A DNA stretch of 10,657 nucleotides from an uncultured Zoogloea sp. (GTDB lineage: Bacteria; Pseudomonadota; Gammaproteobacteria; Burkholderiales; Rhodocyclaceae). The notes under the pieces were generated by a model that saw only the letters and a list, made by a program, of their open reading frames with translations, made no database searches and was not told the DNA's origin. Position 1 is the stretch's first letter. Every line of letters begins with the position of its first letter. The DNA is taken from the NCBI GenBank assembly GCA_937967645.1, contig CALBTT010000085.1, positions 1-10,657 of the forward strand, given 5' to 3'. The position numbers and the translations under genes were made by a program. Of this stretch, positions 1 through 6,000 are shown in pieces.

Positions 1-371
1 GCATCCTCGGCGCCGCCATCGAGCAGAACAACGACGCCCGCGGCATCATCTGGCCGGACGCCATCGCCCCCTTCCAGGTGGCCATCGTGCCGATGGGCTA
101 CGCCAAGTCGGACGCGGTCCGCGAAGCCGCCAACGCGCTCTACGCCAAGCTCACCGCCGCAGGTATCGACGCATTCCTGGACGACCGGGACGAACGCCCG
201 GGCTCCCTGCTGGCCGATAACGAACTGATCGGCACCCCGCACCGGGTGGTGATCGGCGACCGTGGCCTGAAGGAAGGCGTGGTCGAGTACCAGGGGCGTC
301 GCGACGCCGAAGCCACCAAGCTGCCGGTGGGCGAGGTCGCGGCCACCGTGATCGCCAAATTCAAGGCCTGA
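1..371 (+). CDS. proS: Prolyl-tRNA synthetase, C-terminal part (5' end outside window)
   Basis: ProRS charges tRNA-Pro with proline in the cytoplasm. Only the last 122 or so codons are present; the frame is already open at position 3 and ends at TGA 369-371. The visible residues include AAIEQNNDARGIIWPDAIAP, which is the end of the class II catalytic core (motif 3 region) running into the anticodon-binding domain. Further on come the LDDRDERPG, ELIGTPHRVVIGDR and VEYQGRRD blocks, which line up with the C-terminal domain of the bacterial (E. coli-type) enzyme. The downstream lytic transglycosylase starts inside the stop codon (TGATG), so the two are probably co-transcribed and translationally coupled. 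The identity is secure from these motifs. Whether the editing (INS) domain is present cannot be judged, because it would lie upstream of the window. Confidence 0.96.
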   Translation, partial: ILGAAIEQNNDARGIIWPDAIAPFQVAIVPMGYAKSDAVREAANALYAKLTAAGIDAFLDDRDERPGSLLADNELIGTPHRVVIGDRGLKEGVVEYQGRRDAEATKLPVGEVAATVIAKFKA

Positions 372-1006
372 TGCTGATGAGCGGCTTGCGCCAACACCTA
401 GGCTCCGTGCTGCTGACACTGCTGCTGGCGGGTGGCGCCTCACTCGCCCACGCCGGCAACCAGCTCTACGAACCGCTCGCCGCTAGTGCCCAGGCGGCGC
501 TGCATGCAGCCGTCGCCGACCAGGCACCGCTCGACACCAGCTTCCAGCGCGACCCGGAACGGGCCCGCTGGCTCAATGAGATGTCCCGGCGGCTGGCCAA
601 GCGGATTCCGGACGAAACCTATCGCTCCGAGCTGCTGCGCACCGTGCACTACGAAGCCACCCGGGCCGGCCTGGACCCGCAGCTGGTCCTCGGCCTCGTC
701 CAGGTCGAGAGCGGTTTCAAGAAGTACGCCGTATCGACGGCCGGCGCACGGGGCTACATGCAGGTGATGCCTTTCTGGGTGAAGCTCATCGGCAACCAGG
801 AGACCAACCTCTTCCACATGCGCACCAACCTGCGCTTCGGCTGCACCATCCTGCGCCATTACCTGGACATCGAAAAGGGCGACCTCTTCCGTGCCCTGGG
901 GCGCTACAACGGCAGCCTGGGCAAGCCCGAATACCCCAACCTGGTCCGGGCCGCCTGGGAGAACAACTGGTCCTACGCACCGCTGCGCCTGGCCCAGAAC
1001 CCCTGA
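371..1006 (+). CDS. Secreted soluble lytic transglycosylase (SLT domain)
   Basis: Predicted periplasmic enzyme that cleaves the MurNAc-GlcNAc bond of peptidoglycan, leaving 1,6-anhydro ends. It has 211 residues. Residues 1-28 form a signal peptide with a hydrophobic core (VLLTLLLAGG) and a probable cut at AHA|G; there is no lipobox cysteine, so a soluble rather than lipid-anchored form is likely. A single SLT domain occupies about 88-205. Seen in it are the catalytic glutamate E113 in QVESGF, then GARGYMQVMP (125-134), the LR..G block near 154-157 and RYNGS (178-182), all in the expected order. The start at 371 overlaps the proS stop; AAGG at 363-366 lies only 4 bases from it, so the second ATG at 377 (10 bases from AAGG) is a fair alternative and costs two residues. 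It is much shorter than Slt70 and lacks its helical superhelix. A hairpin terminator follows at 1030-1053. The family call is strong; the exact physiological role is unknown. Confidence 0.92.
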   Translation: MLMSGLRQHLGSVLLTLLLAGGASLAHAGNQLYEPLAASAQAALHAAVADQAPLDTSFQRDPERARWLNEMSRRLAKRIPDETYRSELLRTVHYEATRAGLDPQLVLGLVQVESGFKKYAVSTAGARGYMQVMPFWVKLIGNQETNLFHMRTNLRFGCTILRHYLDIEKGDLFRALGRYNGSLGKPEYPNLVRAAWENNWSYAPLRLAQNP

Positions 1007-1029
1007 CCCCAGACTCCGCCACATAAGCA

Positions 1030-1053
1030 AACGGGCACCGCGAGGTGCCCGTT
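1030..1053. terminator. Bidirectional hairpin terminator between converging slt and mnmA
   Basis: A perfect 10-bp inverted repeat (1030-1039 with 1044-1053, core CGGGCACC/GGTGCCCG) closes a GCGA tetraloop. It lies 24 bases after the lytic transglycosylase stop and 23 bases after the mnmA stop, so it can serve both converging units. The trailing T-run is short in both directions (TTGTG on +, TTTGCTT on -), somewhat better on the minus strand. The position and stem are convincing; termination strength is inferred. Confidence 0.75.
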
Positions 1054-1075
1054 GTGCATTCCGGAACAGCCTGAC

Positions 1076-2188
1076 TCAGGCGACGATGATCCCGCCCCCC
1101 AGGCACACCCGGCTCTCGTAGATCACCACACTCTGGCCCGGCGTCACCGCCCACTGGGGCTGGGCAAAGGCGATCTCGGCCCGCCCCGCCACCAGACTGT
1201 CGATCTCGCAGGGCGCGTCCGGCGTGCGGTAGCGCGGCTTGGCCGTGTAGACCCAGTGGGTGCGGGGGTCACGCCCGGACACCCAGCTCAGGTCCGCAGC
1301 GATCATGCGCTCCTTGAGCAGGGCCGGATGGTCATGCCCCTGGACCACGTACAACACGTTCCGGGCCACATCCTTCACGGCCGCATACCAGGCATCATGC
1401 TCGCCGGCCTCGTCCTGATTGCCCTTGATGCCGCCGATCTGCAGGCCCTTGCGCTGGCCGATGGTGTGATGCATCAGCCCCTGGTGCTGGCCGATCACCT
1501 TGTCACCCTCGAGGGTGCGGATCTCGCCCGGGCGGGCGGGCAGATAGCGGGACAGGAACTCCCGGAAAGGCCGCTCACCAATGAAGCAGATGCCGGTCGA
1601 ATCCTTCTTGCCATGCACATGCAGCCCAGCCGCTTCGGCCAGCTTGCGCACGTCACGCTTGTACAGGTGACCGATCGGGAACAGCGTCCGGGAGAGCTGG
1701 GCCTGGTTAAGGCGATACAGGAAGTAGCTCTGATCCTTGGTACCGTCCTCCGCCTTCAGCAGCTGGTATTCGGTCCGGCCGTCATTGGTCCACTCGCGCA
1801 CCTGGGCGTAATGCCCGGTGGCGATGCGATCCGCCCCCAGGGCCATCGCATGGTCCAGGAAGGCCTTGAACTTGATCTCCGAGTTGCACAGGATGTCCGG
1901 GTTCGGGGTGCGCCCCGCCTCGTATTCCTTCAGGAAGTCGGCGAAGACCCGCTCCTTGTACTCCTTCGAGAAATTGACGACTTCCAGCTCGATGCCCAGC
2001 ACGTCGGCCACCGACACCACATCCACCAGGTCGGCTCGGGTCGAACAGTACTCGTCGTCATCGTCGTCCTCCCAGTTCTTCATGAACAGGCCGACCACGT
2101 CGTAGCCCTGCTGCTTGAGCAACAGGGCTGCCACCGACGAATCCACACCGCCGGACATGCCGACGACGACTTTTTCCTTACGAGACAT
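1076..2188 (-). CDS. mnmA: tRNA-specific 2-thiouridylase MnmA
   Basis: MnmA (TrmU) inserts sulfur at C2 of the wobble uridine U34 in tRNA-Lys, -Glu and -Gln, using ATP to adenylate the base and a persulfide relayed from IscS/Tus proteins. The 370-residue length is typical. Visible are the PP-loop SGGVDSS (12-18), the MKNWE block (36-40), GRTPNPDILCN with the nucleophile C101, ATGHYA (123-128), KDQSYFLYRL (151-160), DSTGICFIGER with the persulfide cysteine C201, HHTIGQRKG (240-248) and the C-terminal VCLGGGII. The ATG at 2188 was chosen because the protein then begins MSRKEKVVVG, as in the family, and GGAGAAGGA lies just upstream. The longer open frame to 2272 overlaps the preceding gene heavily. 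The start lies 11 bases inside the 3' end of the upstream secreted-protein gene, implying coupling. An acidic run of five Asp (41-45) follows NWE, where E. coli MnmA is also acidic. Confidence 0.97.
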   Translation of the reverse strand: MSRKEKVVVGMSGGVDSSVAALLLKQQGYDVVGLFMKNWEDDDDDEYCSTRADLVDVVSVADVLGIELEVVNFSKEYKERVFADFLKEYEAGRTPNPDILCNSEIKFKAFLDHAMALGADRIATGHYAQVREWTNDGRTEYQLLKAEDGTKDQSYFLYRLNQAQLSRTLFPIGHLYKRDVRKLAEAAGLHVHGKKDSTGICFIGERPFREFLSRYLPARPGEIRTLEGDKVIGQHQGLMHHTIGQRKGLQIGGIKGNQDEAGEHDAWYAAVKDVARNVLYVVQGHDHPALLKERMIAADLSWVSGRDPRTHWVYTAKPRYRTPDAPCEIDSLVAGRAEIAFAQPQWAVTPGQSVVIYESRVCLGGGIIVA

Positions 2189-2735
2189 TCGGTCCTTCTC
2201 CATCGAGCCAGTCTTCCAGGGGCAATACCACGGCCGGATCGCCATGTTCCCCGAACCACGTATCCACAACAAACTGCTGACCCGGCGGCTCGTCCGCCAC
2301 TTCCCGGATCACGGCAGAAAAATGCTGGCTCACCAGCCAGCGCACCCGTCGCCGGATAGGCTCGACGACATGAAAGTGCAGCAGCCCGCGGCCTTCCAGC
2401 ACATGCAGGAATCCCGTCGTGGTCTCTGCATGATCAATGCAATCCATCGTTCCATGCACGGCATCGTCGAGGAAATCCCCCGACCGGTCGGCATGGATGG
2501 GCGATTGCTCCCCGGCCCACCGATACATCTGCCCGACCACCTGGGCCAGGATCGCCCGCTCGGCGACCGGCGTATCGGCCAGCCCCAGGCGAAAGCCCAG
2601 TTCTGCCAACTGGGTTTCGGCAAAGCTGACTTCCTGGCGCACCAGGCAGCCATAGTTGAAGCACACCACAGCCCGCTCGTCGGCGAGGGCCGGGCCAGCA
2701 CTCCAGGCGCACAGCAGCACCAGCAACCAACGCAT
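2178..2735 (-). CDS. Secreted protein of unknown function, possible Cys-His-Asp (transglutaminase-like) fold
   Basis: I do not recognise a named family. The 185-residue protein starts with a signal peptide (RWLLVLLCAWSAGPALA, likely cut after A18); C9 does not sit in a lipobox. The mature part has a close cysteine pair C25/C30 (VVCFNYGC), which could form a disulfide outside the cytoplasm. It is followed by a helical stretch, GTMDCIDHAETTTGFL (95-110), HFSAVI (138-143) and FVVDTWF (155-161). A cysteine at the head of a helix, then a histidine beginning a beta strand, then an aspartate at the end of the next strand (C99, H138, D158) is the order seen in transglutaminase-like and other papain-like folds. 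That functional reading is inference only. The gene sits between nudJ (15-base gap) and mnmA (11-base overlap), so it is in their operon, but its predicted location outside the cytoplasm argues against a direct role in tRNA thiolation. ATG at 2733-2735 is the start; its ribosome binding site is weak. Confidence 0.85.
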   Translation of the reverse strand: MRWLLVLLCAWSAGPALADERAVVCFNYGCLVRQEVSFAETQLAELGFRLGLADTPVAERAILAQVVGQMYRWAGEQSPIHADRSGDFLDDAVHGTMDCIDHAETTTGFLHVLEGRGLLHFHVVEPIRRRVRWLVSQHFSAVIREVADEPPGQQFVVDTWFGEHGDPAVVLPLEDWLDGEGPNVS

Positions 2736-2750
2736 CGCTACATCCGCCGC

Positions 2751-3203
2751 CTAGTTGTCGTAGTGGCGGATCAGGTCCAGCGGGTATCGCCGGCCAGCCA
2801 GATAGTCCTCACAGCACTGCAGGATCAGGGGGCTGCGATGACGCTCCCGGGTCGCGCGCACCTCGTCGAGATCCATCCACACCGCACGGACGATGCCCTC
2901 GTCGAGGCGACGCGCCGGATCGAAGCCGACAACGTCACCACCGAACGCAAAGCGCAGGTAGGTCACGTCGTTATCGGGGCGCGGCCACTGGTACACACCC
3001 ACCAGGAAGCGCGGCACAAAGCTGTGTGCGGTTTCCTCGAGCGCCTCGCGGGCCGCGGCAGCGACCAGCGACTCCCCCTGCTCCAGATGCCCGGCCGGCT
3101 GGTTGAAGCGCAGCCCGCCCTCGGTCTCTTCCTCAACCAGCAGGAAGCGCCCATCGCGCTCGACGACCGCCGCCACTGTGACATTAGGTTTCCAGAGTCT
3201 CAT
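2751..3203 (-). CDS. nudJ: Nudix hydrolase, NudJ-like phosphatase
   Basis: E. coli NudJ hydrolyses HMP-PP (the thiamine pyrimidine precursor) and some nucleoside di- and triphosphates; the same activity here is inferred. The protein has 150 residues from the ATG at 3203 and begins RLWKPNVTVAAVVERDGRFL, close to the KPHVTVACVV opening of E. coli NudJ. The family signature FNQPAGHLEQGESL runs into the Nudix box GHLEQGESLVAAAAREALEE, with metal-binding RE..EE in place. The box position after EE that is normally Gly is Ala here (EETAH). The end RSPLILQCCEDYLAGRRYPL also matches E. coli NudJ. A GTG at 3209 would add two residues, but GGGG about 6 bases before the ATG favours 3203. nudJ upstream of mnmA is also the E. 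coli order, here with an extra secreted-protein gene between them. It is the first gene of the minus-strand unit, with a putative -10 at 3228-3233. Confidence 0.9.
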   Translation of the reverse strand: MRLWKPNVTVAAVVERDGRFLLVEEETEGGLRFNQPAGHLEQGESLVAAAAREALEETAHSFVPRFLVGVYQWPRPDNDVTYLRFAFGGDVVGFDPARRLDEGIVRAVWMDLDEVRATRERHRSPLILQCCEDYLAGRRYPLDLIRHYDN

Positions 3204-3227
3204 GGGCACCCCACGCGCAAAGCCGGC

Positions 3228-3233
3228 ATTCTA
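3228..3233 (-). promoter_or_regulatory. Putative -10 box for the nudJ-mnmA unit
   Basis: On the minus strand TAGAAT occurs about 24 bases ahead of the nudJ ATG, which would give a short leader. No convincing -35 hexamer is seen 16-18 bases further upstream, so the call rests on the -10 match and on its position in the only gap available for this operon. Confidence 0.4.
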
Positions 3234-3273
3234 CCCCCTTCCGGGCGGCGGTCCGCAGGTCCTCGGAATGCGC

Positions 3274-3279
3274 TAGAAT
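3274..3279 (+). promoter_or_regulatory. Putative -10 box for ilvE
   Basis: TAGAAT within GCGCTAGAATCG lies 41 bases before the ilvE ATG, giving a leader of roughly 35 bases. It faces away from an identical TAGAAT on the other strand at 3228-3233. The -35 region (about 3251-3256, GTCCGC) does not resemble TTGACA, so activity may depend on an activator or on the -10 alone. Confidence 0.45.
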
Positions 3280-3320
3280 CGGGGGTTTGAATTTACTGCA
3301 CACAGCTGGAGATCCCCATA

Positions 3321-4241
3321 ATGTCAATGGCAGACCGCGACGGTTTCATCTGGTACGACGGCAAGCTCGTGCCGTGGCGCGAAGCGACCACTCACGTGCT
3401 CACCCACTCCCTGCACTACGGCCTGTCCGTTTTCGAGGGCGTCCGTGCGTACAACACCGTCAAGGGCACCGCGATCTTCCGCCTGGCCGAGCACACCCAG
3501 CGTCTGCTCAACTCCGGCAAGATCTACATGATGAACATCCCCTACACCAAGGATGAACTCATGGAAGCCCAGCTGGAAGTGGTCCGCGCCAACAAGCTCG
3601 AGTCCTGCTACCTGCGGCCGATCGCCTTCTACGGCTCCGAAAAGATGGGCATCTCCACCAAGGGCGCCACCGTCCATGTGGCCATCGCCGCCTGGCCGTG
3701 GGGTGCATACCTGGGTGAGGACGGCCTCGAGAAGGGCATCCGCGTCAAGACCTCGTCCTTCGCCCGTCACCACGTCAACGTGACCATGCCCCGCGCCAAG
3801 CTGGCCTCCACCTACGCCAACTCCATCCTGGCCAACCTGGAAGCCACCGAAGCCGGCTACGACGAAGCCCTGCTCCTCGACACCAACGGCTTCGTGGCCG
3901 AAGGCGCCGGCGAGAACCTCTTCGTGATCAAGGACGGCGCCATCTACGAACCCGAAATCGCCTCCGCCCTCACCGGCATCACCCGTTCCTCGGTGATCCA
4001 GGTGGCCAAGGAATTCGGCCTCGAAGTGATCTCCAAGCGCATCACCCGCGACGACATCTACATCGCCGATGAAGCCTTCTTCACCGGCACCGCCGCCGAG
4101 GTCACCCCGATCCGCGAACTCGACGGCCGCACCATCGGCGAAGGCCGCCGCGGCCCGATCACCGAGAAGCTGCAAACCCGCTTCTTCGAGATCGTGAACG
4201 GCAAGGCCCCCGAGTACGAACACTGGCTGTCATTCATCTAA
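3321..4241 (+). CDS. ilvE: Branched-chain amino acid aminotransferase
   Basis: IlvE is a cytoplasmic PLP enzyme of fold type IV. It performs the last step of leucine, isoleucine and valine synthesis (and the first of their breakdown) by exchanging an amino group with glutamate/2-oxoglutarate. The length of 306 residues is normal. Visible landmarks are SLHYGLSVFEGVRAY (30-44), LRPIAFYG (98-105), the PLP lysine K160 in MPRAKLASTYANS, EGAGENLF (194-201, which carries the PLP-phosphate-region glutamate and glycines), GITRSSVI (219-226) and the FTGTAAEVTPI loop (254-264). GGAG at 3308-3311 sits 9 bases before the ATG at 3321; a second in-frame ATG at 3327 is less well placed. The gene leads a plus-strand run and probably reads into the zinc-finger gene 23 bases downstream. 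D-amino-acid transaminase and aminodeoxychorismate lyase share the fold, but the match to bacterial IlvE is better. I see no attenuator-like leader peptide in the short upstream region. Confidence 0.96.
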   Translation: MSMADRDGFIWYDGKLVPWREATTHVLTHSLHYGLSVFEGVRAYNTVKGTAIFRLAEHTQRLLNSGKIYMMNIPYTKDELMEAQLEVVRANKLESCYLRPIAFYGSEKMGISTKGATVHVAIAAWPWGAYLGEDGLEKGIRVKTSSFARHHVNVTMPRAKLASTYANSILANLEATEAGYDEALLLDTNGFVAEGAGENLFVIKDGAIYEPEIASALTGITRSSVIQVAKEFGLEVISKRITRDDIYIADEAFFTGTAAEVTPIRELDGRTIGEGRRGPITEKLQTRFFEIVNGKAPEYEHWLSFI

Positions 4242-4264
4242 GCTCAGAGATCCAGGAGAAATCC

Positions 4265-4465
4265 ATGCCCGAGAATCAGGACAAGACCCAGCCGATCGCA
4301 GTCACGGCCAAGGAGCTGCCCCTGCATTGCCCGATGCCCGATGCGCCCCTGTGGGCCCGGCACCCCCGCGTCTTCCTCGACGTGACGGCAGAAGGCAAGG
4401 CCACCTGCCCCTACTGCGGCGCCAAGTACGTCTTCTCCGGCGAGCTGCCCAAAGGTCATCACTGA
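4265..4465 (+). CDS. Small CHCC zinc-finger protein
   Basis: A 66-residue cytoplasmic protein with the zf-CHCC pattern: C22 (LHCPMP), H33 (ARHPRVFLDV), C48 and C51 (CPYCGAKYVF). This set is shared with the zinc-binding part of the mitochondrial complex I accessory subunit NDUFS6. The four ligands should bind one zinc ion. The bacterial family is common in proteobacteria and its function there is, as far as I know, unsettled. A strong AGGAG (4254-4258) lies 6 bases before the ATG, and the gene follows ilvE by 23 bases, so it is probably translated from the same message. As I recall, ilvE followed by this zinc-finger gene is a recurrent pair in betaproteobacteria. The domain call is firm; no role is assigned. 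Confidence 0.9.
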   Translation: MPENQDKTQPIAVTAKELPLHCPMPDAPLWARHPRVFLDVTAEGKATCPYCGAKYVFSGELPKGHH

Positions 4466-4482
4466 CCCTCAGGCACAGGTAA

Positions 4483-4512
4483 CGGGACGGGGGCGGCAAC
4501 GCCCCCGTCCCG
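4483..4512 (+). terminator. Strong GC hairpin with GCAA tetraloop after the zinc-finger gene
   Basis: A perfect 13-bp inverted repeat (4483-4495 with 4500-4512, CGGGACGGGGGCG and its complement) closes a GCAA loop, a stable GNRA tetraloop. It starts 17 bases after the zinc-finger stop and ends 31 bases before the next start. No T-run follows (the next bases are CGTCCAGACCC), so it is not a textbook intrinsic terminator. It may be a 3' end-protecting or processing hairpin that sets different transcript levels for ilvE and the genes downstream. Confidence 0.6.
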
Positions 4513-4543
4513 CGTCCAGACCCTTCCCCCGAGAGGCTTCCGC

Positions 4544-4975
4544 ATGAGCAGCCCGATCTTCACCTCCCCGGAAGACGCAGAAGCCGCCTTCTACGCGGCC
4601 CTCGCCCAGGCCGACCTGGACCAGATGATGGCGGTCTGGTCGGAGGACGACGAGGTTGTCTGCATCCACCCCGGCAGCATCCGCCTCGTCGGCATCAACG
4701 CCATCCGCGAATCCTGGCGCCAGCTGTTCGCCAGCGGTGCCCGCATCACCGTCAGCCCGACCCACCCGGTGCGCTGGACCGACATGATGGTGGCCGTGCA
4801 CACCGTGCATCAGCACGTGCACGTGGAGGGCGACGACCGCCTCCACCCGCCCATCATCGCCACCAACGTCTTTGCGCGCGGCGCCCTTGGCTGGCGGATG
4901 GTCATGCACCACGCGGCCCCCGCGCCCGACATGGACAACCTGCACAGCCACGACAGCCCGCACATCATCCATTGA
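4544..4975 (+). CDS. NTF2/SnoaL-like (DUF4440-type) protein
   Basis: A 143-residue protein with the look of the cone-shaped NTF2/SnoaL superfamily. A helix (EDAEAAFYAALAQADLDQMM, 10-29) is followed by WSEDDEVVCIHP (32-43), G.NAIRESWRQLF (50-62) and an antiparallel strand region that includes VHTVHQHVHVEG (85-96) and ATNVFARGALGWRMVMHHA (106-124). Members are either small enzymes or binding proteins; no substrate can be given. Thirteen of 143 residues are His, several in alternating positions and in the tail after residue 122, which is unusually rich. GAGAGG at 4531-4536 is a fitting ribosome binding site 7 bases before the ATG. The stop overlaps the TTG start of the next gene by four bases (TTGA), suggesting coupling to the hydrolase. 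There is no signal peptide or membrane segment. Confidence 0.8.
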   Translation: MSSPIFTSPEDAEAAFYAALAQADLDQMMAVWSEDDEVVCIHPGSIRLVGINAIRESWRQLFASGARITVSPTHPVRWTDMMVAVHTVHQHVHVEGDDRLHPPIIATNVFARGALGWRMVMHHAAPAPDMDNLHSHDSPHIIH

Positions 4976-5952
4976 GGCCCCACCGCCCTCCAGCCTCCGG
5001 CTATACCGCCCCCCGCTGGCTGCCCGGCGGGCACGCCCAGACCATCTGGCCCCTGCTCTGCAAGGGGGCGGCCCCCGGCTTGCTGAGGGAACGCTGGACC
5101 ACGCCGGATGGGGACTTCATCGACCTGGACTGGTTGCCCCATCAAGCCGGCAGACCACTGGTGATCCTCTTCCACGGGCTGGAAGGGTCCAGTGATTCGC
5201 CCTATGCCCGCAGCCTGATGCGCCTCCTTGCCGCACAGGGCTGGAACGGCGTGATCCCGCATTTCCGCGGCTGCTCCGGCGAGCCCAACCTGCTTCCCCG
5301 CGCCTATCATTCGGGCGATGCCGACGAGATCGGCTGGATTCTCGAACGGCTGGCAGAGCGCCATCCGGGCATCGCCCGCTACGCCGCCGGCGTCTCCCTG
5401 GGCGGCAATGCGCTGCTGCTCTGGCTCGGCACCCGCGGTGAGGCCGCCCTCCCGATCATCACCGCCGGGGCGGCGATCTGCCCGCCTCTGGACCTGACCG
5501 CCGCCGGGCACCACCTCGGGCGGGGCTTCAACCGCCTTTATACCCGCCACTTCCTGACCACACTCAAGCACAACGCGGCCGCCAAGCTGACGCGCCATCC
5601 CGGCCTGTTCGACCGGGAAGCCATGCTGCGCAGCCGCAACCTCTACGAGTTCGACAACATCGTCACCGCGCCGCTGCATGGCTTCCGGAACACCGACGAC
5701 TACTGGCTGCGCGCCTCGAGCAAGACTCACCTGAAGGGCATCCGGGTTCCGACCCTCGTGATCAACCCGCTCAACGACCCCTTCCTGCCCGCCCGCCACC
5801 TGCCCACCGAACGTGACGCCTCCGCCGCCGTCACCCTGGAGCAGCCTGCCGAAGGCGGCCACGTGGGCTTTGTAAGCGGCCCCTGGCCCGGCCACCTGGA
5901 CTGGCTGCCGGAGCGGCTTGTGCGCTTTTTCACGGAAATACCGGAATGTTAA
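4972..5952 (+). CDS. YheT-type alpha/beta hydrolase
   Basis: A 326-residue protein matching the E. coli YheT (UPF0017, AB_hydrolase_4) family, a group of predicted esterases whose natural substrate is not settled. Seen in order are GGHAQTIWP (19-27), WTTPDGDFIDLDW (42-54), the oxyanion-region FHGLEGSSDSPYAR (67-80), HFRGCSGEPN (97-106), YHSGDADE (112-119), the nucleophile elbow GVSLGG with S142, the acid D269 in LNDPF and H297 in GGHVGF. The catalytic triad is therefore complete. The start is TTG at 4972, overlapping the upstream stop as TTGA; no in-frame ATG occurs before residue 83, which lies past the oxyanion-region motif, so TTG is effectively required. No clear Shine-Dalgarno is seen, which fits translational coupling. 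No signal peptide is present, so it is cytoplasmic. Confidence 0.9.
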   Translation: MRPHRPPASGYTAPRWLPGGHAQTIWPLLCKGAAPGLLRERWTTPDGDFIDLDWLPHQAGRPLVILFHGLEGSSDSPYARSLMRLLAAQGWNGVIPHFRGCSGEPNLLPRAYHSGDADEIGWILERLAERHPGIARYAAGVSLGGNALLLWLGTRGEAALPIITAGAAICPPLDLTAAGHHLGRGFNRLYTRHFLTTLKHNAAAKLTRHPGLFDREAMLRSRNLYEFDNIVTAPLHGFRNTDDYWLRASSKTHLKGIRVPTLVINPLNDPFLPARHLPTERDASAAVTLEQPAEGGHVGFVSGPWPGHLDWLPERLVRFFTEIPEC

Positions 5953-5994
5953 ACAACATCACAAAGGCACACCGACGTGTCATTGTGCACCGCG

Positions 5995-6000
5995 TATAAT
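5995..6000 (+). promoter_or_regulatory. Consensus -10 box for algC
   Basis: A perfect TATAAT lies 34 bases ahead of the algC ATG, in the 82-base gap after the hydrolase gene. At 17-base spacing the -35 position (5972-5977, CCGACG) keeps only the central GAC of TTGACA. It suggests algC has its own sigma-70 promoter in addition to any read-through from the ilvE unit. Confidence 0.6.

Noticed and set aside
2044..2075. GTC/ATC-rich run (five Asp codons within mnmA) considered as a short repeat
   Set aside because: It encodes the acidic stretch after NWE, a position that is also acidic in E. coli MnmA. It is an ordinary coding feature.
2189..2272. 28-residue N-terminal extension of MnmA from a TTG
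   Set aside because: It lies fully within the upstream secreted-protein gene and precedes the normal family N-terminus, which begins at 2188 after a purine-rich ribosome binding site.
1052..2359. 435-codon plus-strand open frame opposite mnmA
   Set aside because: The minus strand encodes MnmA with all catalytic motifs. The plus-strand translation has no family features and is typical of the open antisense frames produced by GC-rich codon bias.
2115..3290. 391-codon plus-strand open frame opposite nudJ and the secreted-protein gene
   Set aside because: It spans two genes and a promoter gap on the other strand, is His/Arg/Pro-rich without domain features, and has no convincing ribosome binding site.
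3324..4223. 299-codon minus-strand open frame opposite ilvE
   Set aside because: A Gly/Val/Asp-rich shadow of the ilvE codon pattern with no recognisable motifs.
4810..5895. 361-codon minus-strand open frame opposite the hydrolase gene
   Set aside because: A Gly/Ala/Gln-rich shadow. The plus strand has a complete alpha/beta hydrolase triad in family order.
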